Source: an uncultured Candidatus Saccharibacteria bacterium | Lineage (GTDB): Bacteria; Patescibacteriota; Saccharimonadia; Saccharimonadales; Saccharimonadaceae | Direction of reading: 5' to 3' | NCBI GenBank assembly: GCA_946804195.1 | Contig: CAMPEU010000010.1 | Coordinates: forward strand, 1-48,657 | DNA length: 48,657 bases | In this document: positions 1 through 7,415 of the stretch, one piece after another | How the letters are laid out: each line of letters begins with the position of its first letter | Numbering within the stretch: the stretch's first letter is position 1 | The notes under the pieces: model-generated | The model's database searches: none | Told to the model about the DNA's origin: nothing | Seen by the model: only the letters and a program-made list of their open reading frames with translations | Made by a program: the position numbers and the translations under genes

Positions 1-73
1 TGCTATTACCAAATGCACGCAAAGGCGCACCATCACAAAAAGTTTTAAGCCTTGCCTCGCCAGAACTCTTCAT
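1..73 (-). CDS. Unknown protein, N-terminal fragment (runs off the window)
   Basis: An open frame on the minus strand starts with ATG at 73 and stays open to the window edge (24 codons, beginning MKSSGEARLKTFCDG). The start is supported by a TATAAT box that ends 8 nt before the ATG, the same leaderless arrangement seen in many other genes here. I do not recognise the product from so short a piece. It diverges from the DUF2419 gene at 175. Confidence 0.5.
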   Translation of the reverse strand, partial: MKSSGEARLKTFCDGAPLRAFGNS

Positions 74-81
74 TGATAGTA

Positions 82-87
82 ATTATA
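82..87 (-). promoter_or_regulatory. -10 box (TATAAT) of the leaderless gene at 73
   Basis: On the minus strand the sequence reads TG-TATAAT, then 8 nt, then ATG. Transcription would begin at or next to the start codon. Confidence 0.5.
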
Positions 88-174
88 CAATGAATAGCGG
101 ACATACGCAAAGTGTATATGCTTGCATGCATCATGTCGTCAATCATAAAATGGTATGAATAAACAAGGAGCGAT

Positions 175-1236
175 ATGTCTGAGTCAATAAAAATCACGCC
201 CGAAAACGCACCACGTCACGTCATTGAATCATGGAACGAACTTGAAAAGCGCGGTGATAATCAATTTGTAACTGTTAACTACGATGTCTTGGACACATTG
301 GCCGAACAAAACCCCGACCTAGAACAACCTGACTGGCGCATTCCAGGAATGCATCCCCAAAATGACTGGGCATTTGCAACACAAATCGATCTAGCGGACA
401 CCATTAACTACATGTTCCTAAACCGCGACATAAAAAAGGACGGCGAAGGCTGGACTATGACGGACCCAGAAAATGGCAAAATCATATCTGGATCAAACGC
501 ATTGATGGTACGTACTTATCAGCACTTTGGTGAAGCCGAAGACATCACCGCAGACCAAATCGAAGCACTCGCAGACGAACATAATTTTGCCAAATTCTTG
601 CCTGGCATACCAATGGCAGAGTCACGCCGAGAACAATTCGTTAAATATGCACAAGGCTTACGTAACGTCTACGGTGGATCAATTCGAAATCTTATCGAAG
701 CTTCTATCGATGAAAAAGGCGACTTGCGCCTCATTAACAACGGACGAGGTATGATCGAACGACGACTAGATGAAGAATTCGAAGGTGTATTTACAGATGA
801 CAATACTATCAATGATTTAGTATTCCCGCATAACAAGCGAGTCAACCTGACTCCAATTTTGATCGATGGACGCGCACAAACATCGACGACACTTCCACGA
901 GTGTCGGACCTACATAAATCCGGTGCAGTGCCCGACTACCGCATTCCACAAGCTCAACGAGCGACAGGGGAGATTATCTACATGCCAGCGCTAGCCGAAA
1001 CAGTCGATAGCTGGACACCCATCGAAGCAAATTCTCGCAAGGAAGCCGAGATCCGCGGAGCATGTGCAAAAGCAGTATTTTACTTACTGGAAAAAACGAA
1101 TGAAGTTCGTGCAAATCTAAACCAAGCACCATACAATATGGCGCATATAGACTTTTGGAAATGGCAGATGGGACGAGAGCTCAAGAAAACAAGTGATGTA
1201 TCGTTACCGCATTTCACCGAAACAACCGCATACTAG
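175..1236 (+). CDS. Queuosine salvage protein family (DUF2419), putative queuosine 5'-phosphate N-glycosylase
   Basis: This 353-residue protein matches the pattern of the DUF2419/Q_salvage family, whose studied members release queuine from queuosine 5'-monophosphate so the base can be put back into tRNA. Visible hallmarks are a DTINYMF segment near residue 75 (family pattern resembling D-x-N-F-x-F-W), the DYRIPQ motif at about 254-259, and AEIRGACAKAV at about 290-300, equivalent to the EIRG stretch of eukaryotic members. Length fits the family. The start follows an AAGGAG site 6 nt upstream of the ATG, so this gene has a leader. No tgt or queuine transporter gene is in the window. The family call rests on motif memory; the reaction is inferred from the family. 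Confidence 0.7.
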   Translation: MSESIKITPENAPRHVIESWNELEKRGDNQFVTVNYDVLDTLAEQNPDLEQPDWRIPGMHPQNDWAFATQIDLADTINYMFLNRDIKKDGEGWTMTDPENGKIISGSNALMVRTYQHFGEAEDITADQIEALADEHNFAKFLPGIPMAESRREQFVKYAQGLRNVYGGSIRNLIEASIDEKGDLRLINNGRGMIERRLDEEFEGVFTDDNTINDLVFPHNKRVNLTPILIDGRAQTSTTLPRVSDLHKSGAVPDYRIPQAQRATGEIIYMPALAETVDSWTPIEANSRKEAEIRGACAKAVFYLLEKTNEVRANLNQAPYNMAHIDFWKWQMGRELKKTSDVSLPHFTETTAY

Positions 1237-1350
1237 CAGGGAGTGCTTGTGTTAGAGTAATTGTCTAACAAATGTTAACTCAAAAAATGCAATTACACAC
1301 CGAGAGAACAGTCATACCCTTACAGCGATAAACGCACATGACATAGCTGA

Positions 1351-1356
1351 TATAAT
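1351..1356 (+). promoter_or_regulatory. -10 box upstream of the GH63-like gene
   Basis: TATAAT lies about 47 nt before the ATG at 1404, implying a leader of about 40 nt. The 1237-1403 gap otherwise shows nothing I can name. Confidence 0.4.
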
Positions 1357-1403
1357 ATACGTAGAAAGAGGGTTGGTGAGTGCCGATTTTTTGTTAGAAA
1401 ATT

Positions 1404-2795
1404 ATGAGAGAACAATACCCATTTGCAAAAAAAGGTGCGGATAATTTACGCAAAAATCGCACCTGGCTCGCACGTGCCGAAAGCCTTGATGTCGAAGAAA
1501 CCGATCACAATCCACCGTCACAAGGACACTACAAGGCCGCCTACTATTGGGACGAAGTTGCAGCGGATGTTATCAGCGCAAATGCTGCGATGCTCGATAC
1601 TGCTGAGAGCAGCTACTATCTGTCCGCGGCAAAACGAGGGCTGAGAGTACTGACCGCAGGCGTACGCGAAGATGGTTTTTTGCCAAACTATCGCTATCTC
1701 GGTCAGCCACGACGCTTTGACCCAGAAATGATGCTGGCATTTGGACGCGGAGCCACATCCAGTAATTACACACAACCGCCCGTACTAGCACTCGGGGTGC
1801 ATGAAACATATCAAACAGCCAAGGCGCATGGTGATGGAGCCGTTGAATTCCTGGATGATATGTATCCACACTTAGCACGCCACTATAACTACCTACAGCG
1901 CGAGCTGAGCAATAGTTCATTCGACACATTAATCGGTGTGTACCATCCGCACATGACCGGCCGCGACTCTGACCCGACATTTGATTCTATCAAACCTAAA
2001 CGCCTAAAACGAAGAGGTGAGGACACGCCGAAAATAATAGACAAACTCAATATCCCAATCGATTACGCATCGATCCTACGACACGGAATACAGCTACGCA
2101 AAGCCGGCGAAAGCGTTGAGCAATGGCGTGATATTTACTGGATGAATGACGTTATGATGAATTGTATCTATGTTGACAACTTGCGTGAAATGGCAATACT
2201 AGCACGAGAAAAGCTGCTGATATTTGATGCAAAAAAATATGATGACTTGGCGAGTAAAACCGAGCAGCAAATCATAAATAAAATGTGGTTTCCGGAAGCG
2301 CGGAACGGCAGGGGACTTTTTGCCGGACTAGGCGATAGCGGTGAACCGATTGATGAAATATCAATCAGCAATCTCTTTCCACTGACACTTGGCAACTTGC
2401 AGACAGACCAGTTAGAATCGATTCTGAATCTGATGGATGATAGCTTTAATACTCCATTTCCATTGCCGAGCGTTGCAACCGACAGTCGAAATTATGACCC
2501 CCACAATCATGAATCATGGCGACTATGGCGAGGACCAAAGTGGATGATTACCGACTGGTACCTCGTCGAGCGGGGCTTGTGGCGACAAGTTGAACGTGAT
2601 GGCATAGCGCAACGACCAGACCTCATCGGTCGTTGCGTGCAATGGGCCAATCGTATTGCAAAAAAATCGTTAGAAGTTGTCGAACAAGAAGGTGCACGCG
2701 AACATTACAATCCGATTACCGGAGAAGGTCAACGAAAAGCCGTTGTAAACTTTGGCTGGTCAAACTTGGCGTATTTAATGCGCAACGAATCCTAA
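1404..2795 (+). CDS. GH63-like (alpha/alpha)6 glycoside hydrolase
   Basis: A 463-residue cytoplasmic protein without signal peptide. Its pattern fits the trehalase/GH63-like (alpha/alpha)6-barrel hydrolases that include bacterial mannosylglycerate/glucosylglycerate hydrolases: WDEVAADV near residue 49, QPPVLALGVHE near 130, YHPHMTGRDSDP near 185, the WRGPKW substrate-cleft motif near 376, and EHYNPITGEG near 433, where this fold usually carries a catalytic acid. The natural substrate cannot be read from sequence; a compatible-solute glycoside is a guess. In-frame codons upstream of 1404 run into a stop, so the ATG is the best start. Confidence 0.65.
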   Translation: MREQYPFAKKGADNLRKNRTWLARAESLDVEETDHNPPSQGHYKAAYYWDEVAADVISANAAMLDTAESSYYLSAAKRGLRVLTAGVREDGFLPNYRYLGQPRRFDPEMMLAFGRGATSSNYTQPPVLALGVHETYQTAKAHGDGAVEFLDDMYPHLARHYNYLQRELSNSSFDTLIGVYHPHMTGRDSDPTFDSIKPKRLKRRGEDTPKIIDKLNIPIDYASILRHGIQLRKAGESVEQWRDIYWMNDVMMNCIYVDNLREMAILAREKLLIFDAKKYDDLASKTEQQIINKMWFPEARNGRGLFAGLGDSGEPIDEISISNLFPLTLGNLQTDQLESILNLMDDSFNTPFPLPSVATDSRNYDPHNHESWRLWRGPKWMITDWYLVERGLWRQVERDGIAQRPDLIGRCVQWANRIAKKSLEVVEQEGAREHYNPITGEGQRKAVVNFGWSNLAYLMRNES

Positions 2796-2847
2796 AGATA
2801 TACGCCTATGCTTTGCCAATAAATATGAAACGAGTATTATAGCGTAG

Positions 2848-3765
2848 ATGTCAGAAACCCTTCCTCCAGAAATCGGCGAAAATATCCGCGAACCCTTCGA
2901 TGGGTTAAAAATATTGGGAAATTATAATTTTTTGGATATGTGTATGACTATGGAAAATGATGTCGCAATAACAAAAAGAGACAACCCAAACAATCTATAC
3001 AAATTGCTCGATAGAATTAATCTTTCCCTCAGTGAAAGATATGGAAAAGATCTAGAGTACCAACAAATAGTAGCAAGCGGCAAGGCATATCCGGTGCTAA
3101 GTACTGATACAGATGCGTTCTGCGCTAATAAAAAGCAACCCCTCAACGACACGACCCTACGATTTGCGCGCATTACGTTTGCGCCCGTAAATATCGATGG
3201 CAACCCGTCATACAAAGTTGCACTTCGCCTACTTCCCGACGAACAATCAGATGTTGACCATTACTTTATGCTACTGGAAGATGCCGAAAAACTCATCTTT
3301 ACCGAACGATTAGCCGAAGTACCCGATTCGGATCGACTACTCAAAATTTTCGCACATATCGCTCGCAAAGCAGATGATTTCGGCAAAAGTTCAGCATACA
3401 CCTCATTGGCGCGAATCGACAAAACCGACGCGCTCGACCAACTCGTTGCCACAGATACCGCGATGATTCAGCCCCTGGTCGAACAACAGATTCCGTTACT
3501 TATCAACGCTCACATGTACTCAAAGAGGAGAGGTATAACCGATGCCGCGTACCGTGGTACGTTTACTCAACATCGACAACCCGAAAAAGCTACCGAGATG
3601 CGCACTATCATTGCGGGTCGAACAAAGGGAATACTACACTCACCTGAACAATCACCAAAAGCGCCATTGTCTTCGGAGCTGCTCGTTATCGAAAATGGTA
3701 ATGATCGCCAAAAAAACATGTACCGAATACCGCTAAACCAGATCGTTTCAATACAAAGTCTATAA
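2848..3765 (+). CDS. Hypothetical protein, 305 aa
   Basis: I do not recognise this protein. It has no signal peptide or membrane segment, is mixed alpha/beta in character, and shows no repeats or catalytic motif I can name. The middle part (about residues 90-140) alternates hydrophobic residues like a beta-sheet domain; the end is basic and possibly disordered (about 240-280). A TATTAT box 7 nt before the ATG suggests a leaderless transcript separate from the glycosidase 52 nt upstream. The gene converges with gnd, leaving 11 nt between stops. Confidence 0.6.
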   Translation: MSETLPPEIGENIREPFDGLKILGNYNFLDMCMTMENDVAITKRDNPNNLYKLLDRINLSLSERYGKDLEYQQIVASGKAYPVLSTDTDAFCANKKQPLNDTTLRFARITFAPVNIDGNPSYKVALRLLPDEQSDVDHYFMLLEDAEKLIFTERLAEVPDSDRLLKIFAHIARKADDFGKSSAYTSLARIDKTDALDQLVATDTAMIQPLVEQQIPLLINAHMYSKRRGITDAAYRGTFTQHRQPEKATEMRTIIAGRTKGILHSPEQSPKAPLSSELLVIENGNDRQKNMYRIPLNQIVSIQSL

Positions 3766-3776
3766 ACTAAATTGAG

Positions 3777-4694
3777 CTATTGTTTACCGTCAACGTTATG
3801 ACCGCCGAATTTGCTCCGCATTGCTGCGAGAAGTTTGGTCGAAAAATCGACATCACCATTTTGCGAGGCCAGACGAACATCAAATGCCGCCTGGATGGCG
3901 GGCATAGGTATATTTAATTCATTTGCAGTCTCGAGTGTCCAGCGAGCCTCGCCAGATTCAGCAACGACACCGCTAATATCATTCATGTCTGGATTTTCAT
4001 GCAAAGCCTGACGCGTCAGGTCATTTAACCAACTCGTCACGACACTTGATTGTTGCCAGACGTCACCAGCCGCCGCAAGATCCAAATCAGGGTAAGGACC
4101 TTCGCGCAGCACTCGATATCCCTCGGCAAGCGATTGCATCATGCCATATTCGATTGCGTTATGTACCATTTTGACAAAATGTCCGGTACCGGATTCACCA
4201 AAATACTGATGACCTCCACGAGGTTTTGCAAGCGTGTCCAAAACAGGGGTAATAGTCTGATAAGCGAGTTTGTCACCCCCGACCATCATCGCAAAACCAT
4301 TTTCCAGGCCCCACACGCCCCCTGACGTACCGATATCGAGCAGTTGACTACCTCTAGCGCTAACACGCTCTGAACGCGCTTTATCACCCCGATAATCACT
4401 ATTGCCGCCGTCTATAACAATAGACCCTTCGGGCAATAAATCTAACCACTCATCTAATTTTGCATCAATAATACCTGCGGGCAACATCAACCATACAACT
4501 ACTTGATCGCCACCGAATGCGTCGATAACTTCTTTTTCAGAGTAAGCGGGTGTTGCACCATACGCTTTTGCCTCGTCTACTTTTTCGGCGCTACGGTTAT
4601 GAGCAATCACCGTGTGTCCATCATCATACAATTTTCGCGCAATTTGTCCGCCCATACGCCCAAGTCCCGAAATAGCAATTTTCATACGTTCCAT
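3777..4694 (-). CDS. gnd: 6-phosphogluconate dehydrogenase (decarboxylating), short form
   Basis: The enzyme oxidises and decarboxylates 6-phosphogluconate to ribulose 5-phosphate. The N-terminal Rossmann motif GLGRMGGQIARKL, the VIDGGNSDYR loop, the GTSGGVWG substrate loop and the catalytic GHFVKMVHNAIEYG segment (Lys and Asn retained) are all present. At 305 residues it belongs to the short form (about 300 aa) that lacks the C-terminal extension of the E. coli-type enzyme; short forms are often NAD-linked, but cofactor use here is inferred. Two possible starts (MERMKI or MKI) are three codons apart. No other pentose phosphate gene is in the window. Confidence 0.93.
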   Translation of the reverse strand: MERMKIAISGLGRMGGQIARKLYDDGHTVIAHNRSAEKVDEAKAYGATPAYSEKEVIDAFGGDQVVVWLMLPAGIIDAKLDEWLDLLPEGSIVIDGGNSDYRGDKARSERVSARGSQLLDIGTSGGVWGLENGFAMMVGGDKLAYQTITPVLDTLAKPRGGHQYFGESGTGHFVKMVHNAIEYGMMQSLAEGYRVLREGPYPDLDLAAAGDVWQQSSVVTSWLNDLTRQALHENPDMNDISGVVAESGEARWTLETANELNIPMPAIQAAFDVRLASQNGDVDFSTKLLAAMRSKFGGHNVDGKQ

Positions 4695-4734
4695 TGTAAC
4701 ACTTAACCGAGCGGTATTTATTGTCTACGCAAAA

Positions 4735-4762
4735 TTAAAACGCCGAATATTCGGCGTTTTAA
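4735..4762 (-). terminator. Palindromic terminator after the first PE-PPE gene
   Basis: A perfect 28-nt palindrome with a GC core (CGCCGA/TCGGCG) flanked by A- and T-rich arms. It ends transcription of the minus-strand gene at 4783 and could work on either strand. Confidence 0.75.
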
Positions 4763-4782
4763 TTTATAGAGCACGCTGTCTA

Positions 4783-5715
4783 CTAGCCTAAAAGACCGCC
4801 TAATCCAAGATCTTGCATGAGGCCAACGCCGTCGTCAATCGATCTAGGTGCTAAATTAGCCGGAGCGGGAACTGGAGCGGGGCCGCCCATCGTAATACCA
4901 CCTGGAGCAGGACCGCCTGTACCGGTTCCTGGATATTCGTGGTGGATTATACCGTCCTGACCAACCCATTCGTTGTGTGGAGCATTCGAATTTTGTACAG
5001 CATGTGCAGGACCCATAAATGTATCCTTACCCTGATTAATCAGCTCACCAAGATCTGAGCCTCCACCATTTGCCCAAACATCCTGCTCGCTGTGACTAAG
5101 AATTGTACCAGCTGGTGCACGATCATGCATAGGAATACCAAAGCTGTCGGCCATTATTGGCATAAACTCCTGCACTAATGATTCCTGGTTTTCAAATAGA
5201 CCCGTATCAGAAACAGGCGCACCATCAATTACAACCATTCCAGGCGTGACTGAACTACCATATAATTCCCTAGCTTTCCTAGCAGCAGCAATACCGCCCT
5301 CTGAATAACCAGAAATGACTAGCTTTTCACCAGGACCAACATTTCGCCTTGCTTCATCGATAACGGGATTGCTGTTTACCATAGCCTCGTTAATTGACTG
5401 CTCTAGCGTAACTGGACCAAGAGGAGCAATTGAAGCTGGATACTGCACAGGATAATACGTATCATCTGGTCCGAGCCGACCAGCCGCACGTAGCATATCA
5501 CCGTATGCTTGACCCGATGGATCGCCCATGCCACCAAAACCAACGACGTCATCAGCATTCGCGTTTGGCGCGAACAAGACCGCGGTAACGCCAAGAACGC
5601 CTGCGATAGCCGTTAGTTTACGGCGCCGAGTATTTTCTTTGCTTCGAAGATCCTCTAAAGTTACAGTTGATGTAGGTACATTCACCATGGCTTCACGCAT
5701 TTGCTTAAAACCCAT
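4783..5715 (-). CDS. PE-PPE-domain secreted serine hydrolase (1 of 3)
   Basis: A 310-residue exported protein. A basic N-terminus (ENTRRRKLTA) leads into one hydrophobic segment ending near ANANADD, a plausible signal peptide. The body fits the PE-PPE (alpha/beta hydrolase, cutinase-like) domain known from mycobacteria: VQYPASIAPLG, a GYSEGG nucleophile elbow (GxSxG with Ser), VVIDGAPVSDTGLF, and a late His near HAVQNS or EYPG. The tail is Gly/Pro/Ala-rich and ends MQDLGLGGLLG, almost the same as the end of the next paralog. Family members act as esterases or lipases; the substrate here is unknown. A GAGG site lies 5-8 nt before the ATG. Confidence 0.8.
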   Translation of the reverse strand: MGFKQMREAMVNVPTSTVTLEDLRSKENTRRRKLTAIAGVLGVTAVLFAPNANADDVVGFGGMGDPSGQAYGDMLRAAGRLGPDDTYYPVQYPASIAPLGPVTLEQSINEAMVNSNPVIDEARRNVGPGEKLVISGYSEGGIAAARKARELYGSSVTPGMVVIDGAPVSDTGLFENQESLVQEFMPIMADSFGIPMHDRAPAGTILSHSEQDVWANGGGSDLGELINQGKDTFMGPAHAVQNSNAPHNEWVGQDGIIHHEYPGTGTGGPAPGGITMGGPAPVPAPANLAPRSIDDGVGLMQDLGLGGLLG

Positions 5716-5950
5716 TACGTCCTCATTTCACCACCGACAATTAAGTTATGCCCTGAGCGTACTCCTGTCAGACATGAGAGTCAATAATAAATACGTCTTT
5801 GCTACTAGTGATAAACGTATTATTTACAGGGGTACGAAAAAACTATTTATCTCATATTTTTTCATATGCCGCAAAAGCGGAATGACCTCTGTAATAAATA
5901 GAAATAGTATTATTTACAACAGCTAAGCGATTTAACTACTATTTAACAAA

Positions 5951-5979
5951 CAAATATCCGCGTTAGCCGCGGATATTTG
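5951..5979 (-). terminator. Terminator after the second PE-PPE gene
   Basis: A 12-bp perfect stem (CAAATATCCGCG and its complement) with a 5-nt loop, followed on the minus strand by TTTGTT. The 5716-6000 gap otherwise holds the leader of the gene at 5715 and AT-rich sequence without a recognisable gene. Confidence 0.75.
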
Positions 5980-6000
5980 TCGATCTATTTTTTGCTTTTA

Positions 6001-7161
6001 CTAGCCCATGAGGCCATCTAGGCCAAGATCCTTCATGAAGTTGTTATCAACTACTGATCCAGGAGCGACGCTCACCGAAGGAGTGAAGTCTGGAACAACG
6101 TGTGTTACCAAATCATCGACAAGCTCTGCTCGTGTTATTTGGCGTGGTGCCGGAGCAGGGGCAGGGGCAGCTGGCGCCACCATAGCTCGAGCTAGTGTAG
6201 CTTGCTGCTGCGGAGTATTATAGCGTGGATTTTCCGCAGGATTCTGTGGTCCGTTCAGAATACCAAAGAACCATCGACCAATATCAGTTGGATCGCCACC
6301 GGCTTCGATAATCGCGCGACTAATCCCGTCTCGATTTTCGAGACCATACACCTCATAAGTAACACCCTTGTGTACGAATGACTGATGCGGTTCTGCTGGA
6401 TTCGGAATACGATGATCCTGAGGGATACGTGCCGCCATGCTAATCAATGCGCCTATATCAAAGCCTTGAGCACCACCATTACCCCAAAGGTCGTTGATAT
6501 CAAAACGAATCAGCGTACCAGGCGCTGGCTTGATTTCTGATGCAGGAGGAATTCCCATGAAATCAGTTACTATACGAGCTAGTGGGGCAAGCGGGTGATT
6601 CAAGATCCCTGGAGCGCCATAGCCATCACCATTGTTAATAATGTGCACATTCTCTGGCAATGGATGACGTCCACGATCGGTAATACGATTTCCGAATTCG
6701 TTAGCTACACCTGCACCTAGTGAAAATGATTCAACAAAAAAATGTTCACCCGGAGCGTTGTTTAGATATTCTCGCATCAACTGATCGGCGCCAACATTCA
6801 TCGATGTACGCATAGTGTCATTACCGCAAATAGGTGCGATTGATGCTGGATACACAATCTCGGGATGACGTGCATTTGGATTATAAAAGCCATTTTCTAT
6901 AGCTTGTTGGCGTACGAAATCACCATTAGGGTTACAGTTACCCCCGACGAAAACTTGTTCATCTGCTCGGGCTATTGGTCCTTGCACAACACCGTTTGGT
7001 GCAATACTCATAGCCATAAGTCCGCCCGTTAGTAACATCGCACCAGCACCGAGTGCTGCGCGTCGTCCACGACTCTTATTATTGTCGCTCTCGTACACTT
7101 GCTCTACGTCAACTGTTTTAGCAGCCGGCGCGAAATCCATTGTGTTACCTTTTTTACTCAT
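6001..7161 (-). CDS. PE-PPE-domain secreted protein with altered nucleophile elbow (2 of 3)
   Basis: A 386-residue paralog of the 310-aa neighbour. After a cytoplasmic stretch and basic RGRRAA comes a hydrophobic segment (about residues 35-55), read as a signal peptide or anchor. VYPASIAPICG and the downstream NDLWGNGGAQGFDIG block match the paralogs. The elbow reads ESFSLGAG, so the first Gly of GxSxG is Ser while the nucleophile Ser remains; activity may be lost or changed. A Pro/Ala-rich linker precedes the C-terminal MKDLGLDGLMG. A GAGGAG ribosome site lies 5 nt before the ATG. Confidence 0.8.
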   Translation of the reverse strand: MSKKGNTMDFAPAAKTVDVEQVYESDNNKSRGRRAALGAGAMLLTGGLMAMSIAPNGVVQGPIARADEQVFVGGNCNPNGDFVRQQAIENGFYNPNARHPEIVYPASIAPICGNDTMRTSMNVGADQLMREYLNNAPGEHFFVESFSLGAGVANEFGNRITDRGRHPLPENVHIINNGDGYGAPGILNHPLAPLARIVTDFMGIPPASEIKPAPGTLIRFDINDLWGNGGAQGFDIGALISMAARIPQDHRIPNPAEPHQSFVHKGVTYEVYGLENRDGISRAIIEAGGDPTDIGRWFFGILNGPQNPAENPRYNTPQQQATLARAMVAPAAPAPAPAPRQITRAELVDDLVTHVVPDFTPSVSVAPGSVVDNNFMKDLGLDGLMG

Positions 7162-7415
7162 AATAGCTCCTCATGCTTCCACGCGTTAATTGAGATGGAG
7201 TTAGTGTACTCCCGCAGAAATATTTATGTCAAAAAAAAATCGCATTATAGCTATAGAACGCGTAACAGATATCTATCATCTGTATAACACCAATTAGATA
7301 TCGCAAAGCAATTGTCACATCGAAACAGGGGTGATGATCGAGAGGATACTATCTTGAGTTTTATTTACAACAACATGAGCATTAGCATAATACTATCTGA
7401 AGAAATGCTGACATT

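Noticed and set aside
1573-1980. 135-aa minus-strand open frame
   Set aside because: Antisense to the GH63-like gene and without start signals or recognisable domains.
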